From positions 1 to 35,788 of the forward strand of contig NZ_QJUO01000039.1 of assembly GCF_004327335.1 (NCBI RefSeq): a stretch of DNA of 35,788 bases, in the 5' to 3' direction. Origin of the DNA: Stutzerimonas kirkiae. Its GTDB lineage: Bacteria > Pseudomonadota > Gammaproteobacteria > Pseudomonadales > Pseudomonadaceae. Positions 18,994 to 27,364 of this stretch are shown here, in pieces; position 1 is the stretch's first letter; each line of letters begins with the position of its first letter. Made by a program: the position numbers and the translations under genes. The notes beneath the pieces were generated by a model that did no database searches, was not told the origin of the DNA, and worked only from the letters and a program-made list of their open reading frames with translations.

Positions 18994-19148
18994 CAGGGTC
19001 CGTTGACGTTTCAGCGCGACCGCGCTTGCGTCCTGCGCAATCTCCAGGGATGGAGTGGATGCCGCAAGCCCGTCGGCAACGGGCGCGCCCTGGCCGGGGG
19101 CTATTTCTCGCGGCAACGCGGCTTGCGACGACACGTCAACAGCCCCTG
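18994..19148. repeat. long copy of the GTTGACGTTTCGTCGC inverted-repeat family
   Basis: The ends AGGGTCCGTTGACGTTT and CACGTCAACAGCCCCT, plus the internal CAACGCGGCTTGCGACGA, match the short copy at 14784-14842. About 95 extra bases are inserted between the arms. The gap 18874-19162 between pprB and the DUF3613-like gene also holds an AT-rich stretch (18890-18945) and a half REP motif near 18955-18975. No gene is seen in it. Confidence 0.65.
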
Positions 19149-19162
19149 GCGGGCAAGCGCGT

Positions 19163-19432
19163 TCAGCGGCGGCCTCTGCCGGCCATGTCCTGCTCGAAGC
19201 GCTCGGGAATCTCATGCTCGAAGCTTCCCAGCCAGCGCTGCAACGCCAGCTCCCGCTCCGCAGGCGTCAGTTGCTGCGGGTGACGGGATGCCGCGGTGCC
19301 TTCGCGCTGCATCCGTAGCCAGATATCCGTAGGCACTTTCGATTGCGCCGGGATCAGGGCGTTGCGCCGTGGCTCGTCGGCGCCGGCCTGGGTGGCCAGC
19401 ATCATGGCCAGCGCGATCAGCATCGTTTTCAT
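19163..19432 (-). CDS. small exported DUF3613-like protein at the end of the tad operon
   Basis: From ATG 19432 (AGGAGG 8 bases upstream) the product is 89 residues. A TTG two codons earlier is a less likely start. A signal peptide covers about residues 1-18 (MKTMLIALAMMLATQAGA|DEP). The mature part contains QLTPAERELALQRWLGSFEHEIPERFEQD. It resembles the short hypothetical protein encoded between tadD and tadG in P. aeruginosa (PA4298 position; DUF3613). The function is unknown, but its place and export signal suggest a periplasmic helper of the Tad machine. It lies 32 bases after tadD and is the last gene of the operon here. Confidence 0.8.
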   Translation of the reverse strand: MKTMLIALAMMLATQAGADEPRRNALIPAQSKVPTDIWLRMQREGTAASRHPQQLTPAERELALQRWLGSFEHEIPERFEQDMAGRGRR

Positions 19433-19464
19433 GGGCAAGACCTCCTGCCAGGGGGCTCTGCCGG

Positions 19465-20628
19465 CTAGGGGCCGGCGCGGATGATAGGGACCATGGCCGG
19501 CGGCGCGACGCGCTTGCCCGACGCCGTCCGGATACGCTGGACACCCGCCTGCGTGGCGACATCCTCGGCCGCGGCCAAGCGCTCATCGCCAGCGGCCGGC
19601 GCGGCCTGCAGCGGAATGCGCGGCGCTGCCGCCCCGGGCACGGCGGCAGCGGGCGGCGCACTGGCCGGGGCCCGCAACATATAAGAAGCCGCCGAAGGCG
19701 AAGGCACGGCGGGCAGCGCCGCGCTGGCCGCCGCATCCGGCGCCGCCAGCGCGGGCGCACCGACACTGGCGGGCCGCAAGGCCTCGGTGGTATCCGGATT
19801 GCGCAACAAGGGTGAGGTGGTCACCGGAGCGAACACCGGGATACTGCGCGGCACCACCCGGGTGACACTTTGCGGCTGACTCACCACCGGCGGAGCGGGC
19901 GGCGCGACCACGGCAGGTTTCGTCACGCCGGGGGCGGCCTGCGCCTGGGCGGAGGCGGGAGCATCGGCGCCACGCAGGGCCCTGGCGCGCTGCTCGGCAC
20001 GGGTGAATTGCTCCGGGGTAATGGCGAAGCTCGCCACCAGCTCGCGGGCACGCTCCCAGTCATTGCCGTACAGCAGCAGGGTGACGTAGTTCTGCGCCGC
20101 GTGGTTGCTACCCTCGTCCAGTTCCATCGCGGTGCGCAATTCGAAACTGGCCCGCGGCAGGTCGCGCAGGCGCAGGTAGGCGACCCCCAGGTCATTGCGT
20201 TTAGCGGCGTCCACCGGGTCGAGTAGCACGGCGGTACGCAGGTGGCGCATCGCCAGGTCGGCATCGCCGGCGGCCAGCGCAAGCTGCCCAAGGCCATGCC
20301 GGCCTTCGGCGACCAGGCAGGTGCGCAGCAGGGCATTGAACTGTTCCCCGGCCTCGGGCCGCCCGAGCAGGCGCAACACCCTGGCCTTGCGCAGGCGCGC
20401 CTCGGGCAGGTCGCGCGGCAACAGGTCCAGGTTGGCATAGGCCGCATGCAGCTTGCCGCTGTCGATCATGTCCTGGGACAGGTTGATCGCCAGTTCCTGT
20501 TCCCGGGTCATCGGCACGCAGGCCGGCGGGGGCCTGACCGCCCGCTTGTCGTCCCACTCGGTCTTCGGTACCTGCGAGCAACCGCCCAGCACGCCCGCGA
20601 GCAGAAGAAAAATCATTGGGTGCCTCAT
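19465..20628 (-). CDS. tadD: TadD, TPR lipoprotein of the Flp/Tad system
   Basis: The 387-residue product has a lipoprotein signal at 1-15 (IFLLLAGVLGGC, Cys15 as lipid anchor). TPR repeats follow at about 45-235, for example LRKARVLRLLGRPEAGEQFNALL, RHGLGQLALAAGDADLAMRHL and RNDLGVAYLRLRDLPRASFEL. The C-terminal 140 residues are Ala/Pro-rich and low in complexity. TadD is a pilotin-like assembly factor for the RcpA secretin. ATG 20628 overlaps the tadC stop as ATGA. The frame is open far upstream to 21216, but that part is a shadow of tadC. Confidence 0.9.
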   Translation of the reverse strand: MRHPMIFLLLAGVLGGCSQVPKTEWDDKRAVRPPPACVPMTREQELAINLSQDMIDSGKLHAAYANLDLLPRDLPEARLRKARVLRLLGRPEAGEQFNALLRTCLVAEGRHGLGQLALAAGDADLAMRHLRTAVLLDPVDAAKRNDLGVAYLRLRDLPRASFELRTAMELDEGSNHAAQNYVTLLLYGNDWERARELVASFAITPEQFTRAEQRARALRGADAPASAQAQAAPGVTKPAVVAPPAPPVVSQPQSVTRVVPRSIPVFAPVTTSPLLRNPDTTEALRPASVGAPALAAPDAAASAALPAVPSPSAASYMLRAPASAPPAAAVPGAAAPRIPLQAAPAAGDERLAAAEDVATQAGVQRIRTASGKRVAPPAMVPIIRAGP

Positions 20629-21524
20629 CTCATACCCCCCGGGGCCATACTCCCCAATGCTCTGATGATCGCGATGAAGCCCGGCCCCGCCAGGACCATC
20701 AGCAATGCCGGAAACAGGAACAGCATCATGACCATCGACATCTTCGCCGACAGCTTGGAAACCCGCTCCTGCAGGCTCGTCATGCGCCGGTCGTCGAGTA
20801 TCGCCTTCATCGCCTGCAGCGACGCCATGGCGCCCCCGCCCTGGTGGATCAGTTGTTCGAGAACCGCGAAACTGTCGCTCACCTCCGGCACATCCAGCAT
20901 CCGTGCGGCCTGGCGCAGTTCGTCGCCCAGTTCGAGGCCAGCGTCCACCCGTGCCAGCACCTGGCGCAGTTCCAGGGCCAGGTGCGGAATGATCCGCGCG
21001 CCCTCCTGCACCAGCACACGCAGGGCCTGTTCCACCGTCATGCCCACCTCGAAGAGAATGCGCAGCACCGGCAGCATCGTCGATACATCCAGCGCCAGCC
21101 GCTGCTGTCGGCGGGCCACGGCACGCGCAAGCAGGCGCTTGGGAAGCAGATAGCCAAGACCCAGGGCGAACAGGATCGCCATCCAGGCCTGCTGCAGATG
21201 GCCCAGCGCCAGCCACTGGACGATGATCGCCAGCAATCCCAGCGACACCGGCAACCCCAGTTGCAGGGTCATGAACAGCGTCCGCTGCCCTGGCCGGCGC
21301 CAGCCCAGGCGGTCGAGCAACTGCCGTGTCTCGCCATCCAGCCGCCCGGCCCTGGCCAGCAGCATCCCCCCCTGCAGATCGCGCAATACGGCATTGCCCC
21401 GCACAGTGCCCTGGCCGATGCGCTGGTTGACCTGGCGCAGCAGCCTGCGCTCGCGCAGGTAGCCGCGCGCCAGCAGCAACGACGCCAGCGCCAGCAGCAG
21501 GGCACTGAGCAGCAGCGGGTTCAT
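20625..21524 (-). CDS. tadC: TadC, inner-membrane platform protein of the Flp/Tad system
   Basis: This 299-residue protein has a T2SSF/GspF-type domain. An N-terminal helix (LLLSALLLALASLLLARGYL) and a central hydrophobic pair (LGLPVSLGLLAIIVQWLAL, WMAILFALGLGYLLP) precede the cytoplasmic T2SSF region. That region contains RQQRLALDVSTMLPVLRILFEVGMTVEQAL, followed by a C-terminal membrane helix (MMLFLFPALLMVLAGPGFIAII). ATG 21524 overlaps the tadB stop as ATGA. With TadB it forms the platform moved by the TadA ATPase. Confidence 0.93.
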   Translation of the reverse strand: MNPLLLSALLLALASLLLARGYLRERRLLRQVNQRIGQGTVRGNAVLRDLQGGMLLARAGRLDGETRQLLDRLGWRRPGQRTLFMTLQLGLPVSLGLLAIIVQWLALGHLQQAWMAILFALGLGYLLPKRLLARAVARRQQRLALDVSTMLPVLRILFEVGMTVEQALRVLVQEGARIIPHLALELRQVLARVDAGLELGDELRQAARMLDVPEVSDSFAVLEQLIHQGGGAMASLQAMKAILDDRRMTSLQERVSKLSAKMSMVMMLFLFPALLMVLAGPGFIAIIRALGSMAPGGMR

Positions 21525-22396
21525 GCGATGCTCCTCATCATGCGCCACAGCAGCAGGCTGCCGACGATCTGCAACAGCGCGGAGCACAGCAACACCCAGC
21601 GCCCGGAAGCATCGCCCCACATACCGAGGATGAACGCAGGGTTGGTCAGGAAGATGTAGCTGGCCAGGCCGACCGGCAGGGCCCCGAGCAGGTAGGCGGT
21701 GATACGGGTCTCCCCGGTCAGGGCGCGTAGCTGCCGGGCCCCTTTGTCCCGATCGCGGATCAGCGCGATCAGGCTGGCCAGCAGATCGCTGGCGTTACCG
21801 CCATAACGCTGGTTGACGCGCACGCCCAGGGCCAGGATGCGCAATTCGTCACTCTCGTAGAGATCGGCGAAATCATCCATCGCGTCGTCCAGCGGCATGC
21901 CCCTGAGCACGTTGCGCGAGGTGCGGGCGAATGCCGAATTCAGCGGCTCGGCACTGTCCTGCATGGCATGCAGCAAGCCATCGGCCAGGGTCCGGCCGGA
22001 CTTAAGGCTGCGTATCACCTGGTCGAGCAGCGCCGGCAATTGCTCGAGCATGCGCCGCAGCCGTCGCCGGTAACGCAGCCTGATCCAGCCCCCCAGCGCC
22101 AGCGGCACCAGCAGCAGGAGCAGGCAGAACCCCAGCCAGTTGCCCAGCAGCGCGGTCAGCAGCAGCACGCCCAGCACGCCTCCCGACACCACGCGCAACC
22201 ACGGCCCGTGCAACTCCAGGCCGGCCCGTAGCAGTTCGCGCCGCAGCCACGGAAAACGCAGCGTACGCCGCTCGGCGTCGCGCGCCTGCAAATGCCCGAG
22301 CATCCGCTCGGACGCCACCTGGCGACGGCCCCTGCGCCACAGCCGCAACGCCCGGAGCAGCAGCGCCAGGGCCAACAGCCAGAGCGCCACGGTCAT
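21521..22396 (-). CDS. tadB: TadB, inner-membrane platform protein of the Flp/Tad system
   Basis: The 291-residue GspF-like protein starts MTVALWLLALALLLRAL. A second membrane region is rich in Leu (LGVLLLTALLGNWLGFCLLLLLVPLALGGW). The T2SSF domain is recognisable by LEQLPALLDQVIRSLKSGRTLADGLL and RVNQRYGGNASDLLASL. C-terminal membrane helices close the protein. The start overlaps the tadA stop as ATGA. It pairs with TadC. Confidence 0.93.
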   Translation of the reverse strand: MTVALWLLALALLLRALRLWRRGRRQVASERMLGHLQARDAERRTLRFPWLRRELLRAGLELHGPWLRVVSGGVLGVLLLTALLGNWLGFCLLLLLVPLALGGWIRLRYRRRLRRMLEQLPALLDQVIRSLKSGRTLADGLLHAMQDSAEPLNSAFARTSRNVLRGMPLDDAMDDFADLYESDELRILALGVRVNQRYGGNASDLLASLIALIRDRDKGARQLRALTGETRITAYLLGALPVGLASYIFLTNPAFILGMWGDASGRWVLLCSALLQIVGSLLLWRMMRSIA

Positions 22397-23718
22397 CGCG
22401 CAACGCCCGTCAGGTCGGCTTTCAGCTTCTCGCCCGCCACTGCGGCCGCCTCGCGCACGAACACGGTGGGGTTGCGCCGGTCCAGACGAAACAGGGTATT
22501 GGTGACGAAGACGCTGTCGCGCACCTCGACCACTTCGAGAATCTCGCTGACGCAGCGCCGGCCATCGGCCAGGCGCGTCAGTTGCACCACCATGTCGATG
22601 GCGGCGCAGATGGTCCGGCGCAGGGTGCGCTCGGGGACCTGGATGCCGGACATGCTCACCAGGCCTTCGAGCCGCAGCAGCGCATCCAGGGCATTGTTGG
22701 CGTGCAGGGTGCTCATGGAACCGTCATGCCCGGTGTTCATCGCCGCCATCACATCGAGCACTTCCACGCCGCGGATCTCGCCCAGGATGATGCGGTCGGG
22801 GCGCATGCGCAGAGCGTTGCGCACCAGCGCGCGCGCCGTGACCTCGCCATGCCCGTCGGCATTCGGCGGCCGCGTCTCCAGGCGTACCACATGGGCATGG
22901 CCCAGTTGCAGCTCGGCGGTGTCCTCGATGGTGACGATGCGTTCGCGGGGCGCAATGAACTGGCTGAGCAGGTTCAACAGGGTGGTCTTGCCGGTGCCGG
23001 TACCGCCGCTGACCAGCAGGTTGCAACGGCGCTGCACGGCGAACTCGAGGAAGGCCAGCATCTCCGCGCTGAGCGAGCGGGAAGCCAGCAGGTCGGTGGC
23101 TTTGTGCATGTCCCGGCGGAACTTGCGCACCGACAGGCATGGCCCATCCAGGGCCACCGGCGGAATCACCGCATTGACCCGGCTGCCATCGGGCAGGCGC
23201 GCATCGACCATCGGCGACGACTCGTCCAGCCGCCGCCCGAGCGGCGCCAGGATACGCTGGATGACGCGCAGCAGATGGCCGTCGTCCATGAAGCGCAGGC
23301 CGCTCTGGTGCAGCACGCCGCCACGCTCGATAAAGATATTCAGCGGCCCGTTGACCAGGATCTCGGTCACGGCCGGGTCGCGCAGCAGCACTTCGAGCGG
23401 CCCGAAGCCGGTCAGCTCGTCCACCAGTTCCTCGGTCAACTGGTCGATTTCATAGCGGGAGATCGCCAGTTGCCGACGGCGAATGTAATCGCCGCTCCTG
23501 TCCGCGACGAAGCGGCTGAGCACCGGCCGCGGGCTCTCCAGCAGGTTTTCGTGCTCGTCTTCCAGCGCCTCGATAAGGTGGCGATGCAGCGCCGACTTCA
23601 GCGCCAGCGCTTCATTGTTGTTCGCCGCCGCGCCGTTGTTCACCACCGCGCCGTTGTTCGCCACCACACCATCCGCCGCGCCACTGTTCGCCGCCGGCCC
23701 TGCCATCGTAACGTTCAT
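22393..23718 (-). CDS. tadA: TadA, secretion ATPase of the Flp/Tad system
   Basis: This 441-residue hexameric ATPase of the VirB11/CpaF type powers Flp pilus assembly. Walker A GGTGTGKT is at 238-245, the Asp-box is around IVTIEDTAELQL, Walker B lies in RIILGEIRG (309-317), and the His-box is STLHANN (336-342). The N-domain runs from about 40 to 200. Residues 10-36 are an unusual Asn/Ala/Val/Gly-rich stretch coded by 18-bp tandem repeats. ATG 23718 overlaps the tadZ stop as ATGA; a longer frame to 24708 is a shadow of tadZ. Confidence 0.94.
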   Translation of the reverse strand: MNVTMAGPAANSGAADGVVANNGAVVNNGAAANNNEALALKSALHRHLIEALEDEHENLLESPRPVLSRFVADRSGDYIRRRQLAISRYEIDQLTEELVDELTGFGPLEVLLRDPAVTEILVNGPLNIFIERGGVLHQSGLRFMDDGHLLRVIQRILAPLGRRLDESSPMVDARLPDGSRVNAVIPPVALDGPCLSVRKFRRDMHKATDLLASRSLSAEMLAFLEFAVQRRCNLLVSGGTGTGKTTLLNLLSQFIAPRERIVTIEDTAELQLGHAHVVRLETRPPNADGHGEVTARALVRNALRMRPDRIILGEIRGVEVLDVMAAMNTGHDGSMSTLHANNALDALLRLEGLVSMSGIQVPERTLRRTICAAIDMVVQLTRLADGRRCVSEILEVVEVRDSVFVTNTLFRLDRRNPTVFVREAAAVAGEKLKADLTGVAR

Positions 23719-24911
23719 CCGCGAATCCTCTCGAACAGACGCTGCATCACCGTCGCCCCCTGGCGACAACCTTCGCAGCCCTCGGCCAGCCCCAGCGCCA
23801 AGCGCCCCAACGCCCTGCTCAGGGCGTTGCGCGGTGCCCGCTCGCCCAGCGGCTGGCCCTGGTTGCGCGCGGCCAGGCGCAACTCGCCCTCCAACGGCAG
23901 CACATGCACGCACTGCAATTCGAAGGTATTCAGCAGCGTCCGGGCATCCGGCGCCACGCTGTCGATATAACGGTCGACCACCAGTTGTGCCGACTCCAGG
24001 CTCACTCCGCGCTCCTGCCAGTAGCGAATCAGCTCCAGGTTGCGGCGGCAGCCCGATACGCTCTGGTCCGCATACCAGTAGAGTTTCTGCGCATTGATCA
24101 ACAGCGTGCGCAGCGCATCGCTCGGCGGTTGCCCGCAGAGGTTGATGATGACCTGGGCGAAGTTCTGCCGCAGCACCCCCAGCAGCAGGTAGAGCTCCGC
24201 CGAACCGTACTGGGCGATCGCCTCGTCGCCGCCGGCCAGGCCGAGTAGTCGCAGCCCGCCCGGGTGGCGGGCGAAGGCGCTGTCGATCAGCCCGGCATCC
24301 AGCCGGCGGATATTGCGCAAGGCATCGCCGAAACTGAACGTGGCCTCCACCCCCAGGGCCTGCAGCCCCTCGCCTACGGGCATGCCGATATCCACCAGCA
24401 GTGTCGGCCGCCCGCAGAGCGCCACGGCATGGGCCACCTGGCTGGCGACCAGGGCCGCATCGGCGTCGGCCTGGGCACCGTAGAACAGGCTGATGCGCCC
24501 TTGCCCACGCCGCTCCGGCAGCGCCGGCAGGCGCTGGCACAGGCGCCTGACCAGGCCGGCGATCTCGCTGCCGCGCAAACCGTAGGAAATGAAATCGCGG
24601 GCGCCGGCGCGCATCGCGCCGATCACCAGTTGATTGTCGAAACCATCGCCGATGGCCACCACCGACAGCAGCGGCCGCGCTTCCAGCAGCCCCTCGATCA
24701 GCGAACACTGGGCCGGGCTCTGTTCGAAGGAAATCTCCACGAACACCAGTTGCGCCGGCGTGACCTCCAGCAGCCCCAGCAATTCATCCAGGTCCTGGCC
24801 AGCGCGCAGCAACTGCCCCTGGGCCGCCAGCGCCTCCTGCAGCCAGTCGATCTGCGTTTCCGTGCGCACCGCCACGAGAAAGGTGTTATCCATATTCCCC
24901 GCCCCGTTCAT
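23715..24911 (-). CDS. tadZ: TadZ, ParA/MinD-like localisation protein
   Basis: This 398-residue product is of the CpaE/TadZ type. The N-terminal 125 residues are receiver-like without a clear acceptor (LVFVEISFEQSPAQ, GAMRAGARDFISYGL). A MinD-like part follows (ISLFYGAQADADAALVASQVAHAVA, TLLVDIGMP), in which the deviant Walker A lysine is missing. TadZ places the pilus machine at a cell site. ATG 24911 overlaps the rcpA stop (ATGA); Met7 at 24893 is an alternative. The missing ATP-loop lysine suggests little or no ATP hydrolysis. Confidence 0.9.
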   Translation of the reverse strand: MNGAGNMDNTFLVAVRTETQIDWLQEALAAQGQLLRAGQDLDELLGLLEVTPAQLVFVEISFEQSPAQCSLIEGLLEARPLLSVVAIGDGFDNQLVIGAMRAGARDFISYGLRGSEIAGLVRRLCQRLPALPERRGQGRISLFYGAQADADAALVASQVAHAVALCGRPTLLVDIGMPVGEGLQALGVEATFSFGDALRNIRRLDAGLIDSAFARHPGGLRLLGLAGGDEAIAQYGSAELYLLLGVLRQNFAQVIINLCGQPPSDALRTLLINAQKLYWYADQSVSGCRRNLELIRYWQERGVSLESAQLVVDRYIDSVAPDARTLLNTFELQCVHVLPLEGELRLAARNQGQPLGERAPRNALSRALGRLALGLAEGCEGCRQGATVMQRLFERIRG

Positions 24912-26149
24912 TGGGACAGCCCGTTGAAGCGGTCGAAGCGGCCATCCTCGAGAAACAGCAGCCGGAACGAATTCGGATCGTAGCGGCGCAATGCCTCCCC
25001 CGGCAGCTCCGGCAGACGGGCATCGGCGGCCAGTGGCTGAACCAGGTGCGGCGTAACGATCATCAGCAGTTCCTTGTCTTCGCGCTGGATGCTCGAAGAG
25101 CGGAACAGCGCCCCCAGCACCGGGATGCTGCCCAGCCCCGGCAGCTTCTCCACCACCGACTGGTTGCGGGTATTGATCAGGCCGCCGATCACGAAGCTCT
25201 CGCCATCGGCCAGGGAGACCGTGGTGTCTGTGCGCCGCACCTGCAAGGCCGGCACCGTGGTGCCCTGGATCACCACGCCAGCGTTGTAGTCCAGTTCGCT
25301 GACCTCGGGCGCCACTTTCAGGGTGATACGGCGGCTGTCGATCACCGTTGGCGTCAGGCTCAGGCGTACGCCGAACTCCTTGTATTCGATGCTGATGCTG
25401 TCGCTGCCGCTGCTCGGCACCGGGATCGGCACCTCGCCCCCGGCCAGGAAGCTGGCGGTCTGCCCACTCAGCGCCACCAGGCTCGGGCGCGCCAGGGTGT
25501 AGGCGAAGCCGCTGCCCTCCAGGGCGTTGAGCGCCATGAGGAACTGGCGGCTGCCGCCGCCGAAGAGAATATTGAAACCGCTCTCGACCAATGGCGTGGC
25601 GGTCGCCGTGCCGGCGATTCCGCCAATGGGCACGGATGCCAAGGTATTGCTGCCAGGCGAGCCGAACAGAAAGTTGTTCGAGGAGGTACCGAACATACGG
25701 ATGCCGACTTCCTTGACCTTGCTCCGACTGACCTCGACGAAGCGCACATCCGCCTGCACCTGGCTCGGCAACAGCGCCTGTGCCGCCGCCAGTTGCGGGT
25801 TCTCCAGCGCCACGCTGGCCGCCCCGCGCACGAACACCATGCTCTGGCGCGGCGCACTGGAACAGTCGGTCCAGATACTCAGGTTGGTCACCCCACCCTG
25901 CTTGCCGACCAGCAGAAAGGCATCGCGGCTGGTCATGTTGACATCCGCCACCGCCGGATCGCCCACCGCCAGCCGCTTTATCGCTACCGGCAGGCGCAAT
26001 TCGCGCTGCATGCCCTGGGCGATCTCAAGGGTCGCCGCCTCGGCCTGCAGCCCGGCACAGCCAGCCGGCGCGGCCTCGGCCGTTGCGGCCAGCGCCCAGC
26101 CTCCCGCCAATAACCATCCCATGCGTGAAATACGGCTCATTGCGCTCAT
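24908..26149 (-). CDS. rcpA: RcpA, outer-membrane secretin of the Flp/Tad system
   Basis: This 413-residue secretin (CpaC family) forms the outer-membrane channel for Flp pili. A signal peptide covers about 1-27 (GWLLAGGWALAATAEAAP). An N-terminal pilus-secretin domain includes LRLPVAIKRLAVGDPAVADVNM. A BON-like middle and the secretin core follow, with GGEVPIPVPSSGSDSISIEYKEFGVRLSLTPTV, PEVSELDYNAGVVI and IGGLINTRNQSVVEKLPGLGSIPVLGALFRS. ATG 26149 is chosen because AAGGA lies 6 bases upstream. A TTG six codons earlier and an ATG three codons later are less likely. Confidence 0.92.
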   Translation of the reverse strand: MSAMSRISRMGWLLAGGWALAATAEAAPAGCAGLQAEAATLEIAQGMQRELRLPVAIKRLAVGDPAVADVNMTSRDAFLLVGKQGGVTNLSIWTDCSSAPRQSMVFVRGAASVALENPQLAAAQALLPSQVQADVRFVEVSRSKVKEVGIRMFGTSSNNFLFGSPGSNTLASVPIGGIAGTATATPLVESGFNILFGGGSRQFLMALNALEGSGFAYTLARPSLVALSGQTASFLAGGEVPIPVPSSGSDSISIEYKEFGVRLSLTPTVIDSRRITLKVAPEVSELDYNAGVVIQGTTVPALQVRRTDTTVSLADGESFVIGGLINTRNQSVVEKLPGLGSIPVLGALFRSSSIQREDKELLMIVTPHLVQPLAADARLPELPGEALRRYDPNSFRLLFLEDGRFDRFNGLSQ

Positions 26150-26163
26150 GTTCGGTCCTTGAT

Positions 26164-27111
26164 TCAAAAGTTCTGCCGGGAAACCTCGGCGCCCCGGTGC
26201 ACCTCAACGCCGCTGGCGCGAGCCGCGGCGGCGGCGGTCCTTGCCGGGGCGGAGCGCGCCGGGGGGGGAAGCGCCAGCTTTTCGAAACGGATCAGTTGCC
26301 GGGCGATTTCCTCCACGTCCCTGGCAGCCGGCCCCCCCGCGTAGTGCCTGGCCAGCAATTGCTCGTCGGCACTGCGCACGGCCAGGCGCAAGGTCCCGGC
26401 CTCCGCAGCCAGCAGAACGCGCGTCACCAGCGCCGCCGGTACCGCCAGCACCGCGCTGCGCGGCACATCGCGCCGGGCATTCGCCGCTTCCCTGGCGTTC
26501 GCCGCCAGCGGCTGTGCCGGCAGGCCATCCAGGGTGGTGCCCAGCGCATTGCCATAACCGAGCACACGCAGGCCGGGAATCACCACCTGGGCGCTCTGGT
26601 CGGGGTTGCCATCGCTTTTCCTGGCATACAGCAGCAAGTCGACATAGTCGCCGGGCAGCAGATGGCCACCGGCGCCGACCACCTCATCCACACTGATGGC
26701 CAGGGCGCGCTCGTCGGCACGGATCATCCGCGCCAGCGGGCCGCCCTGTTCGAAGTTGCTGTGGTGGGCCAGGGTGCCGGCGGGGATATCGAACCAGACG
26801 CTGCGCCCGAGCAGTTGCTCGATGGAGGAAAAACTGCCGGCGGGCGCGACCCGCAACCGCTCGATGGCCAGGTCCTCCGCCACCAGCGGTACATGGGGCC
26901 GGATGCCGCGGGCGAACACCACCACGGGCGTGCGCGGTTCGCGCTCGATACGCTCGCCGGGCTGCTCCAGCAAGGGCGCCGACGGGTTCGCACTGGCGGC
27001 CGGGCGGGTTTCCGGCTGCGGGGCGCGGCTCAGGGCCAGCCCCCAGTAACCGGCGACCAGTGCTGCCACGAACAGCACCAGCGCGAGGAGAAGGTTGGCG
27101 CGACCACTCAT
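26164..27111 (-). CDS. rcpC: RcpC, CpaB-type periplasmic protein with SAF domain
   Basis: The 315-residue product is of the RcpC/CpaB family. One N-terminal membrane helix lies at 6-25 (LLLALVLFVAALVAGYWGLAL). A SAF domain at about 55-125 contains VVFARGIRPHVPLVAEDLAIERL. It is followed by the RcpC region with GDYVDLLLYARK and RVLGYGNALG. It is thought to bind peptidoglycan or stabilise the RcpA pore. ATG 27111 follows GGGAGAG. The frame is open to 27183, but that part runs into the flp intergenic region. A run of eight C residues on the coding strand lies close to the 3' end. It is the first gene of the tad operon. Confidence 0.9.
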   Translation of the reverse strand: MSGRANLLLALVLFVAALVAGYWGLALSRAPQPETRPAASANPSAPLLEQPGERIEREPRTPVVVFARGIRPHVPLVAEDLAIERLRVAPAGSFSSIEQLLGRSVWFDIPAGTLAHHSNFEQGGPLARMIRADERALAISVDEVVGAGGHLLPGDYVDLLLYARKSDGNPDQSAQVVIPGLRVLGYGNALGTTLDGLPAQPLAANAREAANARRDVPRSAVLAVPAALVTRVLLAAEAGTLRLAVRSADEQLLARHYAGGPAARDVEEIARQLIRFEKLALPPPARSAPARTAAAAARASGVEVHRGAEVSRQNF

Positions 27112-27239
27112 AAGGCTGCTCTCCCTGCATGTCCGGCCGAAGCGCCAGAAGACTTCCAGGCCTGCCTGGTGCGCATGGCGCACCTACGACGCCGCAACCG
27201 ACGACTCCCTTGTACGGGCTTATTCCGGTAGCGGCGATT

Positions 27240-27364
27240 CGATACTACTGCATGCCGCCCGGGCATCCATATATGCACATATATATAGTCGGATAATACT
27301 ATTTACGACTTGTACTTCATGGCCAACAATCAAGACTCGATCGGTACCCTCAAGGACGTACGCC
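27240..27364. promoter_or_regulatory. AT-rich flp/rcpC divergent promoter region with GTCGGATAA box
   Basis: The gap 27112-27364 separates rcpC (-) from flp (+). Its flp-proximal half holds an alternating AT run (CATATATGCACATATATATAG) followed by GTCGGATAATAC (27288-27299), the same box seen in triplicate ahead of fppA. TAATAC may double as a -10 sequence. No -35 match is obvious, suggesting activator dependence. Confidence 0.4.

Noticed and set aside
22393..24708. 771-codon version of TadA
   Set aside because: The first 330 codons are a shadow of tadZ; ATG 23718 gives a normal TadA and the ATGA overlap seen throughout the operon.
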